Assembly: GCF_022828475.1 (NCBI RefSeq)
Contig: NZ_CP059557.1
Location: forward strand, 6,309,470 to 6,373,469
DNA from: Saccharopolyspora gloriosae
GTDB lineage: Bacteria > Actinomycetota > Actinomycetes > Mycobacteriales > Pseudonocardiaceae
Length of the DNA stretch: 64,000 nucleotides
Reading direction: 5' to 3'
Shown: positions 48,315 to 57,203 of the stretch, one piece after another
How the letters are laid out: the number at the start of each line of letters is the position of its first letter
How positions within the stretch are numbered: the first letter of the stretch is position 1
Program-made: the position numbers and the translations under genes
Notes under the pieces: model-generated
Seen by the model: the letters and a program-made list of their open reading frames with translations, nothing else
The model's database searches: none
What the model was told of the DNA's origin: nothing

Positions 48315-49964
48315 TCACGCCTGAATCTCCACGAGCCAGCCGTCCGCGATGAGGTCGCCGACCGGCTGCGGGAGGAAGTAGGCCCGGCCGCCGCCGACCT
48401 GCCCGTGGTCCGGCTTGATCACGCCGGTCACCACCTCGTAGCCCCTGACCACCTGGTACCGGTGGTACTCGCCCGGAGCCTCCTCCGGCGGGACCGAGCG
48501 GTGCGGCAACGTCGTGCCGGGGACGAACACGGTGTTGCCGTCGGCCGTCCCGAACCGGTCGACCTCGGCGCCCTCGGGAAGCACCACGACGGACCTGTCG
48601 TCGTAGTGCGACAGCGGCCGGTCCGGTTCGAGCGGTTCGATGGGGCACTCGTAGTCGGCGAGCGACTCGTCGGGCTCACGCTGCATCGAGTCACTGGTCA
48701 GCGCCACCGCGCCGATCATGTGCGCGGCGGCGGCGTAGGCCGTCGGGAAGCGGGACTTGTTGCGCTCCTCGCCCCTGTCGAGGCAGAACACCGACCACCA
48801 GCCGTCGGCGTCGCGCAGCATGCTCCAACCGCCTTCAAGAGGTTCGGTGAAGCTGTAGAAGCGCCTGCTGACGCCGAGCCGCGAGAGGTGGTGCCGGGCC
48901 ACGTTGATCGCGCCGGCGGTGCGCTCACCGTCCATCGTCTCCGGATCGGCGCCGAGCACCAGCGCTTTCGCCTGCTCGGCGGCATGATCGGCGATGATCT
49001 CCGGGCAGCGGTGGCCGTTGCGGCGGACGTGGTCGAGGAAGTCGCGCGGCGGCGTGATGTCGTGGATTTCCAGGTAGTACGCCACCGCCAGCGGCCACGC
49101 CCAGGTGCCGTCGGTGTGGAACTGCTTGGGCACCTGCGCCGGACGCTGCGGGTCGACCTCGTCCGCTGAGGTGCCGCGGGCGGACAGGACGACCCGGCCG
49201 TCCAGCAGGTACTCGAGGAGCAGCTGCTTCTCGGCCCACGGCAGCACCGGCCGGTGCGCCCAAGGACGCCCGTCGTCGTCCTTGCCGTCGAACACCCGCA
49301 CCATCCGGACCGGACCGCCCGGCTCCTGAGCGTCGCGGTAGTTCTCGTAGTGCCGCAACGCCTGAGCGAGCAGCCACTCCGGTGCCTGGGCGCGCGGGAA
49401 GTAGCAGAGTTCGTCGAACGCGGCCTGCGGGTCCTGTTCCCCGTGCGTCCACCGAACCTCGGCGTGGCCGGTCTCGAACGCCGGTTCCTGCCCGGCGACC
49501 GCGGTGCAGCGCGCCATGGTCCAGGTCCCCGCCTCCGGGCGGTACTCGACGGCACGGCTGCGCTGGAGCGCGTCGACGAGCTCCTGCGGCGGGATCCACG
49601 TGTGCCGTCCCCCGTCGGTGACGACGCTCGCCACGACCTCGATGCGGGTGCCGAGCGCGCCGCACTCGACGAGCACCTCGCGCCACCCCTCCGGACTCGA
49701 CCGTTCGATGAGACCGGCCAGTTCGGCGCGCACATCCGGACGCGCGGCCGGGTTCGTCGGCGCACCGTGGGCGGCCGATGCCGGGAACGGGCGTTCCGGC
49801 TCGGGCGCTTCGCCCTGGACGATCAGGACGGCGTCGACCTGCTCGTGCGGCACAGGCGCATCAACCCCGCCGAGCACGGCGGCACCGTCCCGCGACTCCA
49901 GCAACGGCAAGAGCCGACCACCGGTCCGGGCGTACGTCCCGGCGATGGGCGTCCCGAGAATCAC
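48315..49964 (-). CDS. TNT-domain (NAD+ glycohydrolase) protein with YezG-like N-terminal part
   Basis: A 549-residue protein. I use GTG 49964, 5 bases after GGGGGAG, rather than TTG 49997. The last 81 residues are a TNT domain: D-R-F-G at 469, V-P-G-T-T, H-R-S-V-P-P, Y-H-R-Y and G-Q-V-G-G-G. TNT, known from M. tuberculosis CpnT, hydrolyses NAD+. The segment about 75-205 looks like the YezG/DUF600 immunity fold, ending C-Y-F-P-R-A-Q-A-P-E-W-L. The middle holds H-T-D-G-T-W-A-W-P-L-A-V-A-Y-Y-L-E, a block I associate with actinomycete TNT proteins. No signal peptide or WXG region is present. It follows the immunity-like gene by 120 bases on the same strand. Confidence 0.8.
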   Translation of the reverse strand: MILGTPIAGTYARTGGRLLPLLESRDGAAVLGGVDAPVPHEQVDAVLIVQGEAPEPERPFPASAAHGAPTNPAARPDVRAELAGLIERSSPEGWREVLVECGALGTRIEVVASVVTDGGRHTWIPPQELVDALQRSRAVEYRPEAGTWTMARCTAVAGQEPAFETGHAEVRWTHGEQDPQAAFDELCYFPRAQAPEWLLAQALRHYENYRDAQEPGGPVRMVRVFDGKDDDGRPWAHRPVLPWAEKQLLLEYLLDGRVVLSARGTSADEVDPQRPAQVPKQFHTDGTWAWPLAVAYYLEIHDITPPRDFLDHVRRNGHRCPEIIADHAAEQAKALVLGADPETMDGERTAGAINVARHHLSRLGVSRRFYSFTEPLEGGWSMLRDADGWWSVFCLDRGEERNKSRFPTAYAAAAHMIGAVALTSDSMQREPDESLADYECPIEPLEPDRPLSHYDDRSVVVLPEGAEVDRFGTADGNTVFVPGTTLPHRSVPPEEAPGEYHRYQVVRGYEVVTGVIKPDHGQVGGGRAYFLPQPVGDLIADGWLVEIQA

Positions 49965-50084
49965 CTGTTCTCCCCCTCGTAGCTCGTGGCGCGACAACGC
50001 GACGCCACGTGGTTCCCTCCACCGCTGCGGGAGGGCACTTCGCCGACCCCCACGACGACGGCGAACCGGTTGATCATCATTTCC

Positions 50085-51493
50085 TCACCAGGCGGGGTAG
50101 CGCCGTGTCCAGGACGCATCGGTCGGGGCCGCCGGGCTGAACTCGGTGAGCGCGTCGGTCACCAATTCGTCCATCAACGGGTAGAGGCTCGGCACCTGGC
50201 GCAGTTCCTTCGGGATGGCGTTCACGCCGCACTCCGCGCCGATGATCAGGCCACTGATCGCACAGGTCGCCGACCGGTGCTGCGACGAATAGTTCATGGC
50301 CAACAGGAGCGCTTCACGCACGTAGTCGCTGGCCAACGCGCAATAGAGCGAAATGCCCAGCGCTTCCGCACCGTCAGCCCCACCACCCGGGAACCTCTCA
50401 GCCAGTTGACCGGGGGGTGCAGGAGACCAGACTTCCTTGTTCAGCTCGAGCGCGTTCCTGATCATCTGGGAGGTCCGCTCATGCCCCGGCCAGCGTTCCA
50501 ACTCCCCGCGAGCAGCCTCCAGGCATTCGGAGAACGGAACATCGCGAATCTGCTGGTGAACGAGCGCAGCCATGAACCCGGCAGGCAAGTAGTCGTCAGG
50601 GTTGCCGTGGGTCAGACTCGCGATTCCGACCGCTGCGGCGAACGCACCCGCCGCCTCGTTCGACCACACGGCGGCCAATGCCGCCCGCGGCACTACCGCC
50701 CCGCCGCGCGCAACCGAGCGCTCACCGCGCCTTACGACACCGGTGCGCGCGAACTCTTCGAGAACCCGGACGGTCTCAAGCGGCGGATCCTGCCGGGAGA
50801 CCAGTGCGTCGTTCCCGACCAGCCATCCATCCGGTTGCGCGAATCGAGTCGCGAACGGACCACCGCGCTGCGCCCAGGGGAGACGCTCGCCCTGCGGACC
50901 GCTTTGGATGTACAACCACCGCTGGTAAGCGTGCTGCACCTCCGAAATCGGATCATCGTCGACCGGGTTCACCCGTCGAGCGACGTGCGCCCGGATCAAA
51001 CCTTCCAACGTGAACGACATCAGCTGAACGGAGGTCGACGATTCGACCGGGGACGCGCTGAACGCGTACTCGACCAGCGGGGGTATGAATTCCTTCCGTG
51101 GGAAATCGAAGAAGTGCAATGCCGGCTTCCACGGCACCTCAAGGACCTGCCCCACGGAGGCACCTCTATCGAATGCATCCCCGACCACTACCGAGAGCAC
51201 GGCCCCCGAAACCGCTCAGCAGGGTCCGGGTCAGGAATAATCCGCCCACTGTCCGAGAATTTTCCTTTGATCTCGTTAGCTCTGCCACTAAAATCGTTTA
51301 GATCCTCGATCGATGCCTCGACATCGACAGAATGAAGATTGTAGTCGCTACCTTCTTTGCGACCCTCAGGCCGAAAAGGAGTAGCAGCTTCACGTCTATC
51401 CGCCCAGGCATCGTGCCACTTCGAAATTTTACCTAGGCGCCGAGAACGCTGCTGCTTCGGCCATCCCCTAGGGGCGACACCTTCATCCCTCAC
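50085..51493 (-). CDS. ADP-ribosylglycohydrolase-fold protein without metal ligands, probable immunity protein (frameshift here)
   Basis: Two frames join when one G is added to the G5 run (C5 at 51203-51207 on the plus strand). The N-terminal piece ends A-E-R-F-R-G and the main piece begins V-L-S-V-V-V-G-D-A-F, the usual first helix of this family, giving 469 residues. It aligns with the C-terminal domain of the 1222-residue neighbour (A-Y-Q-R-W-L, P-D-G-W-L-V, L-T-H). The metal-binding T-D-D-T is replaced by S-T-S-V and D-G-D-S-D-S by S-S-Q-H-R-S, so catalysis is unlikely. Its GTG overlaps the toxin stop (GTGA). That coupling and the dead site suggest an immunity protein that binds rather than repairs. 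Confidence 0.75.
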
Positions 51494-54400
51494 AGCACCT
51501 TCACCCCATGCCAGCCGATTTCTTTACCGGGCTCCATAAACACCCTCTTGCCACCCCAAGATATATCCTTCGATTCTCCGGCCTCCAATCCTTTCGGCCT
51601 GAAGAGATCAGAAATATCATACGGCTCCGGGAAATTGGGGTGACCGACACGAAACCTCCCCATGAGCTCCTCAGCCTTATCAATCTCGTCCCGAAAGGAC
51701 CCAAACTTCCTCTCGGCCGCGTCGCGCTCGAACCCTGCCGGCATCGACTTGTACGAGGCGAGCTCTTGGAGCTCCTTCTTAGCCTTGGAGATCTCGACAG
51801 CCAAGCGCGGACGTATTTTCTCGACCGCCTGGTCCTGAATGGCGAAATCGTATCCTTGGCGAGCCCAAGCATAGCTTCCTACGTCAATATTGGCGTGCAA
51901 TTTTATCGCAGAAACACCCGAGGAACGGTACCATCCCTCCATGGACTCGTTGAATGTTCGAGCGAACCCGCCCGCGCGCACTCCTTCATCCAACCGCAGC
52001 ATTCTATGGTTCGCCATCAGCCCATCGGCGGTCCTATGAAGATCCCTGGTGAAGTTCCCGACCTGACTTCCCGAAGAATCAAATATCTTGCCAGTGACAC
52101 CAATGGTGTCCGACTGGACACTAACGTCATGCACATCAACGCGTAAACCGGCGTAGGTACCATCGATGGATCTCTTCACCTGGTCGGAAATCTCAGCCGC
52201 ATCGAATTCGGCGCCGTCCCGTGGGATCAGATCGTCGATCGAAGGACGGTCGCTCGGGTGATCGTCCTCGATCCATGCCCCGGAATCATGTTCCGGAGGC
52301 TCTCCCGCGCCAGCACCATCGCCTGGCCGATCTCCCCCGCTCCGATCGCCGGAATCCGCTGGATCCGGTTCCCGCAGGTGGTCATCATCGTTCCAGCCGG
52401 GTCGTGAGTCCTCGCCCGTCCGTTCGTTCTCGACATCGTGGCGGAGTTCGCTGTCGTCGGCGTGCCGCGACGTCCGGGGTTCCGGGAAGTCGGGTTCGTC
52501 GAGATCGGTGTCGTGGCGGGCTCGCGGAGGTGCGGGGTCGCCGGGGAGATCGGGGTTGAGCCTCGCATCGACCGAATTGACGTCGGCTCCCGGCTCGGAC
52601 GAGCGTTCCGGCGCAGGATTCACCGCCTGGCCGGCGTCGCGTTGCGGCGGCCGCGGTTCGGCGCCGCCCGAGTCCTGCGCGCGAAGCCGCGGCAGATTCG
52701 GATCGGTGGCGGGTTCCGGCAACCGTTGCTGCGCGCCATGGCCACCCGGGGTCTGCCACGAACTTTGAGGCCCTTGCCGTCCCGGTACGTCATGTCGTCC
52801 GACGTTCTGCTCAGCGCGATGCCCGATCGGACCGGAGGCGTGCGGGGCACGGTTCGGCGGCTGCGGTGCGGCCGCCCGAGGCGCCCCGGCATGCGGGTGC
52901 CCAGGGTTGCTCGGCGGCTGATGAGGCGCCGGCCCGGACTGCTGCGGGTGCGGTCGTCCCGTGCCGTTGGGGGAATCGGGCGGGGGCGCTTGCATTCGTC
53001 GTGGGTCCGGTGGCGGGGCGCCGTGCGGGCGTTGCGGAGCAGGTGGCGGCACCGGGTGGCCGGGGCCTGCCTGCGGTCGCTGGTGCGGCGGCGGAGCCTG
53101 GTTCGGTGCGGGAGGTCGTGCGCCTCCTGGGGCCGGTCCGCCAGGGGGTATCGCCGGTCCTGGCGGACCGCTCGGCCCGTGCGGACGTGGCGGTCCCTGC
53201 GATGGCCCCTGGGCCGGTGAGCCGTGCGAAGCGGGTGGATTCCACGCAGGCCCAGGAGCTTGCTGTGGTGGGACGTTCTGCGGAGCGAACGGCTGTCGGC
53301 CGCCCTGGTACGGCGGGTTGCCGCCCCCGGGGGGTGCGATCTGCCCGCCGTGCCACGGAGGGTTGTGGCCCGCGCCCGGCGGGAAGCCCTGCTGACCAGG
53401 CGACTGCTGCGGCGGGAACTGCTGGTTCGGGTGCGGCGGTGCTTGACCAGGCCACTGTTGGGGCGGCGGAGGTCTCTGGGCGGCCGGAGGCGGCAGCCGA
53501 TCTTCCGGAGCCCCCCACTCGTAGGGCTGGAAGCCGTCGTCCTCCTGCTTCTTCCTGAACGGCCACATTCCCCGCCGCTCGGCGGCTTCGGCTTGGTGGC
53601 CGAAGCGGACCCATTCCGGTTCGTGGCCCGGCGGGTAGGGGCTGTCGTGGACGGCGGTGGTGCCGTCGGGGCGGAAGGCGGTCCACTGGCCCGGCTCGTC
53701 GAAGCGCGGTTGCGGCGCACCGGAGGCGTCGGTGTCGAAGGACGCGCTGTCCTTGCTGGCGTAGATGTTGCCGAAGTTGTCGACCCAAGCGTCGGTTTTC
53801 GGGGCGACGACTTCGACGCCGAGTTCCTTCGACAGTTCCTGGGCGAAGTTCGGTGTTCCGTCACCGGTGTCGGCGCCGGTGCGGCAGGCCAGCAGGCGGA
53901 CCGGTTCGCCCGGCCTGTAGCCGGGAGCAGCCCTGATGACCTCGGCGAGTTCCATCGGATTCAGCTCTTTGCCGCCGAGGTGCACCCCGTGCGGCCCGCC
54001 GTGCACTTCGACGGTGAACCGCTTCGGGTCCACGGCCGGGCGCGGCAAGCTCCGGTCGAAGTGGACTTTGCCGAACGTCGGCCCGGAGTGCCGAACCATC
54101 GAGATTCCGGCTTGGGTGGCGCGGACGGCTTCGACGTCGGAGCCGAGTTTCGCGTGCAGGTCTTCGGAAATGTCGAGCTTGCGGAAGCGTTGTCCGTCGA
54201 CGTTCCAGGCGTTCTCGAACCGCTGGGAGTGCGGGAGCGACTCCTCGGCGGCCATCGATTCGCTGGTCGAGTGCTTCGGGTCGGCCGACGGTTCCGGAGT
54301 GGGCGGCGGCTCGTGGCGGACCGGGGAATCCGCGCGGTTCGGGGCGTCCTCCGGACTGCGCTGCAGGCCGGGTCCCCATTCCTGCGCCTGGTTGCCCGTG

Positions 54401-56883
54401 AGGTCGCGGTAGTGCCCGGGGCTCGTCGGCGCCGAACCTTCCGCGCCGTTCGGCCGAGGTGGCGGGCCGCCGTGCGGGGCCGAGCCTCGCGGTGGAATGC
54501 CGCCGTGCGGCCGCGGGGCATTGGGGACGGCGTCCGCGTGAGCGGCGCGCGGTGTGTCGGGACGCGGCGCGTCTGGGCGCAGTCCATCGGGACGCGGCGC
54601 GTCGGAACGCGGCGCGTCAGGACGCGGGCCACCGGGACGGGGTGCGTCTGGGCGCGGCCCACCGGGACGCGGCGCGTCGGCGCGCGGTTGAGGACCGTCG
54701 GCGCGCGGTGCGTCAGGGCGCGCCCCAGGAGCCCGTGCCGCGTCCTGGTGCGGAGCCCGCGGTGCATCCGGACGCGCCCCATCCTGCCGCGGAACTCGAG
54801 GCTGACCGTCCGGGCGGGCAGGCGGCTGCGGGCGTTCACCGCCGTGCTGCGCCGGGCGCTGCGGACCTTCCGGGCGACGCGGGGGCTCGGCTCCCCACGG
54901 ACGCTGGGCGTCCTGACGAGATCCGCCCGGCCTTCCCGGTGTTTCCGGGGCGCGCGGCCCTGGCAGACCACCGCCGGACGGTGTGCGCGCGGAACCGGGA
55001 CTGCCGGGTGTGCCGGTCCATCCGCCGGAACCGGGGCGGACTCCGCCGGCCGACGGGGCCGCTCCACCCGGTGCTCCACCAGCGGCGGCCGGGCCACCAC
55101 CTGCCGACGGGGACTGCTGGTCCTGGCGCGGCGGGGTCGGTGCTGCCGGGGCGTCCGGTCCGGGCTGTTGGGGGCGCGGGGGCGCGTCCACTCCGGAGGC
55201 CGTGGTCGTCGCCGGACGGCTCGGCACGTCCCCGGCCGGACCTGAAGTCGTTCCGGGAGTCGACGAAGGAGATCCACCCGATGCGTGCCCGCCCGCCGGA
55301 ACCCCACCGGACTCGGGAGCACCGGTCGAGGAACCACCGGACGCCGGGCCGCCGGCCTGCGCACCACCGGACGCCGAATCACCGATCTGCGCACCACCGG
55401 ACGCCGAGCCCTCCGCCTGCGCACCACCAGAGGCCGGGCCATCAGCCTGCGCACCACCGGGCGTCACATCACCGGCCCGCGAGCCGCCGGATGCCGGACC
55501 GCTCGCCGCCGAGCCGCCGTGCGCCGGCTCATCGCTCGAGGAGCCGGACGCCGAACCGCCCGAGTCCCCGCTGCCCGAGCCGCCGGACGAGGAGCCACCC
55601 GACTCGGCGCCCCCACCGGTCGCGCCCGACTGTCCACTGTGCCCACCGGAATCCGAGCCGCCCTCCGCGCGCGGAGCACTGGCCGCGTCCGGAGCGCCGC
55701 TGTCCGCCGAACCCTGGGCCGAACTCTGCGCACCGGCGCCCGCATCCGCCCGCGGTGACCCGCTCAGTGCGTCGGCGTCGGAAGCGTCCGCGGCTGAGCG
55801 AGAATTCCCGCCCCCACCAGGCGATTCATCCCCGTCGGAGCGCGGCGCGTCCCCACCGGAATCCCCCGGCGCTGACCGATCGCGCGCGCCACCGGACTCC
55901 CCCGCCCCGCTCGAATCCGCCCCGCCGGAATCACCGCCGGGCAGATCCGGTCCGAACTTCGCCTGGTGCTTGCCGACGACGTCGGTGCCGAAGGCGTCAT
56001 CGACCTGCCGCCACGCCTTCTCCGCGGCCTTGTTCGCGATCTTGCCCGAAAGATCGAGCTTGTCGACGGCCTTCGCGGCGACCCGCCCTGCCTGGGCGGC
56101 CTTCTCGCTCGCCTGCTTCCCGCCCTTGCCGAGCAGCTTCATGATGTCGCCGAAGACCTCGACCATCCGCGCCATCTTCGGCGAGACGTTGCTGATGGTC
56201 TTGAGCAGCTTCTGCACGATGTCGGCGATCTTGGAGACGGTCTTGGCGATGAACGCCACCGCCTGCGGCACGACCCACGCCAGCGAGACGACCGGCGGGG
56301 CGAGCGCCTCCAGCGCGTAGGTGATGAGCCGCGAGATGCAGTCGGCGATCAGATCCCGCACGAAGTCGCGCACGAACGACACGACCATGCCCATCGCCTC
56401 GACGACCGTGGCGATGGTCCCCGCGAGCTCGCCCGCACCGGTCAGGGCCGCGCCCTTCTCGGCGGCGTGCCGCCGATAGGCGTCGCCTGCCGCACCGGTC
56501 CACTGGGCGGTGTCGGCCTGGACGGCCTGGGAGTACGTGCCCGCGGCCTCGTTGACCGACCCCGCGACCTCCTGCCACTTCACCGCGTACGCCTGAACGC
56601 CCTCGGGGTCGCCCGCGAACCAGTCCAGCGCGTCCTGCAACGGCTGGACGTGTTCGATCAACCACGACAGGCCGTAGGACAGCAACGTGCCGATGGGGTC
56701 GACCACGACGCTGACCGCTTCCATCGCCAGCCCGCCGTAGGCGAGCCCGGACTCGATCCAGCTGGAACCGTCGTTGAGGCTGGAGACGTCGTGCCAGGAC
56801 TCGGCGATGCCGATGCCCTTGATGCTCTCCGGCGGCTCGGCGGGGTCGGCGGCGTTCTGGGCGTTGACGAGCGGATTGGTCAC
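51490..56883 (-). CDS. Giant polymorphic toxin of type VII secretion style
   Basis: A 1797-residue protein. Residues 1-300: helical WXG-like region (W-T-G at 128-130) with hydrophobic helices near 150-180 and 195-230. About 310-890: Gly/Ser then Pro/Arg linkers with repeats. About 930-1060: a peptidase-like domain with E-V-H-G-G-P-H-G (His961) and R-L-L-A-C-R-T-G (Cys1000), then L-G-V-E-V-V-A-P-K, resembling clan CD cysteine peptidases that free toxin tips. About 1070-1550: Pro/Gln and acidic linkers. About 1575-1690: a GNAT-like domain with V-R-A-G-G-F-A (1635-1641) and N-I-D-V-G-S-Y-A-W-A-R-Q-G-Y-D-F (1665-1680). The last 115 residues are unassigned. The start overlaps the EspC-type gene and the stop overlaps the immunity gene. 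Domain calls after residue 900 are inference. Confidence 0.75.
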   Translation of the reverse strand: MTNPLVNAQNAADPAEPPESIKGIGIAESWHDVSSLNDGSSWIESGLAYGGLAMEAVSVVVDPIGTLLSYGLSWLIEHVQPLQDALDWFAGDPEGVQAYAVKWQEVAGSVNEAAGTYSQAVQADTAQWTGAAGDAYRRHAAEKGAALTGAGELAGTIATVVEAMGMVVSFVRDFVRDLIADCISRLITYALEALAPPVVSLAWVVPQAVAFIAKTVSKIADIVQKLLKTISNVSPKMARMVEVFGDIMKLLGKGGKQASEKAAQAGRVAAKAVDKLDLSGKIANKAAEKAWRQVDDAFGTDVVGKHQAKFGPDLPGGDSGGADSSGAGESGGARDRSAPGDSGGDAPRSDGDESPGGGGNSRSAADASDADALSGSPRADAGAGAQSSAQGSADSGAPDAASAPRAEGGSDSGGHSGQSGATGGGAESGGSSSGGSGSGDSGGSASGSSSDEPAHGGSAASGPASGGSRAGDVTPGGAQADGPASGGAQAEGSASGGAQIGDSASGGAQAGGPASGGSSTGAPESGGVPAGGHASGGSPSSTPGTTSGPAGDVPSRPATTTASGVDAPPRPQQPGPDAPAAPTPPRQDQQSPSAGGGPAAAGGAPGGAAPSAGGVRPGSGGWTGTPGSPGSARTPSGGGLPGPRAPETPGRPGGSRQDAQRPWGAEPPRRPEGPQRPAQHGGERPQPPARPDGQPRVPRQDGARPDAPRAPHQDAARAPGARPDAPRADGPQPRADAPRPGGPRPDAPRPGGPRPDAPRSDAPRPDGLRPDAPRPDTPRAAHADAVPNAPRPHGGIPPRGSAPHGGPPPRPNGAEGSAPTSPGHYRDLTGNQAQEWGPGLQRSPEDAPNRADSPVRHEPPPTPEPSADPKHSTSESMAAEESLPHSQRFENAWNVDGQRFRKLDISEDLHAKLGSDVEAVRATQAGISMVRHSGPTFGKVHFDRSLPRPAVDPKRFTVEVHGGPHGVHLGGKELNPMELAEVIRAAPGYRPGEPVRLLACRTGADTGDGTPNFAQELSKELGVEVVAPKTDAWVDNFGNIYASKDSASFDTDASGAPQPRFDEPGQWTAFRPDGTTAVHDSPYPPGHEPEWVRFGHQAEAAERRGMWPFRKKQEDDGFQPYEWGAPEDRLPPPAAQRPPPPQQWPGQAPPHPNQQFPPQQSPGQQGFPPGAGHNPPWHGGQIAPPGGGNPPYQGGRQPFAPQNVPPQQAPGPAWNPPASHGSPAQGPSQGPPRPHGPSGPPGPAIPPGGPAPGGARPPAPNQAPPPHQRPQAGPGHPVPPPAPQRPHGAPPPDPRRMQAPPPDSPNGTGRPHPQQSGPAPHQPPSNPGHPHAGAPRAAAPQPPNRAPHASGPIGHRAEQNVGRHDVPGRQGPQSSWQTPGGHGAQQRLPEPATDPNLPRLRAQDSGGAEPRPPQRDAGQAVNPAPERSSEPGADVNSVDARLNPDLPGDPAPPRARHDTDLDEPDFPEPRTSRHADDSELRHDVENERTGEDSRPGWNDDDHLREPDPADSGDRSGGDRPGDGAGAGEPPEHDSGAWIEDDHPSDRPSIDDLIPRDGAEFDAAEISDQVKRSIDGTYAGLRVDVHDVSVQSDTIGVTGKIFDSSGSQVGNFTRDLHRTADGLMANHRMLRLDEGVRAGGFARTFNESMEGWYRSSGVSAIKLHANIDVGSYAWARQGYDFAIQDQAVEKIRPRLAVEISKAKKELQELASYKSMPAGFERDAAERKFGSFRDEIDKAEELMGRFRVGHPNFPEPYDISDLFRPKGLEAGESKDISWGGKRVFMEPGKEIGWHGVKVL
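54546..54721 (-). repeat. Degenerate Arg/Pro/Asp repeat in the toxin linker
   Basis: Imperfect repeats of R-P-D-A-P-R-P-G-G-P encode part of the extended linker before the peptidase-like domain. Period is about 10 codons, sometimes 5. Confidence 0.75.
55274..55470 (-). repeat. 30-bp tandem repeat in the toxin linker
   Basis: About six copies of a ten-residue unit of the type G-G-A-Q-A-D-G-P-A-S, with the period kept at 30 bases, so copy-number changes leave the frame intact. Confidence 0.8.
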
Positions 56884-57188
56884 GCCTGCATACCGCCGAA
56901 CATGTCCCGGTTGCCGTCGTCGGCCGACTGGTAGTCCTCGGCCGCGGCGCGGACTTCTTCAGCGGTGTCGCGGATGGCCTTGGCGGCTTCCTTGATCGTG
57001 TCGATTCCGTGCTGCTCGACCTCGTCGACCAGCCACGCGAACGGTCGGCACAGAATCCCGTAGGCGTCGTTGTCCATCGACACCTGCTGGGAGGCGCCTG
57101 CGGCTCCGTCCAGCTCGTCCGCCACACCGTCCACTTTGGACGCGTGGGCGCGCAGGCTGTCGATGACGACGTTCATCTGCTCAGGCAT
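56880..57188 (-). CDS. EspC-type type VII secretion-associated protein
   Basis: A 102-residue helical protein resembling the ESX-1 secretion-associated EspC/DUF2580 family: A-Y-G-I-L-C in the middle, T-A-E-E-V-R-A-A-A-E-D-Y later. The type VII export signal Y-x-x-x-D is seen at Y86-Q-S-A-D90. No W-x-G. Its stop overlaps the toxin start (GTGA), so the two are made together. It is probably the secretion partner or chaperone of the toxin's N-terminal helical region. Confidence 0.85.
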   Translation of the reverse strand: MPEQMNVVIDSLRAHASKVDGVADELDGAAGASQQVSMDNDAYGILCRPFAWLVDEVEQHGIDTIKEAAKAIRDTAEEVRAAAEDYQSADDGNRDMFGGMQA

Positions 57189-57203
57189 CTCAGCACTCCC
57201 CGG

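Noticed and set aside
50085..52250. Low-GC patch as a prophage remnant
   Set aside because: No integrase or structural genes; the patch matches exactly the toxin tip and its coupled partner.
53224..55245. 673-residue plus-strand frame opposite the toxin linker
   Set aside because: Arises from the repeat-rich high-GC linker; Arg-rich with no recognisable motif.
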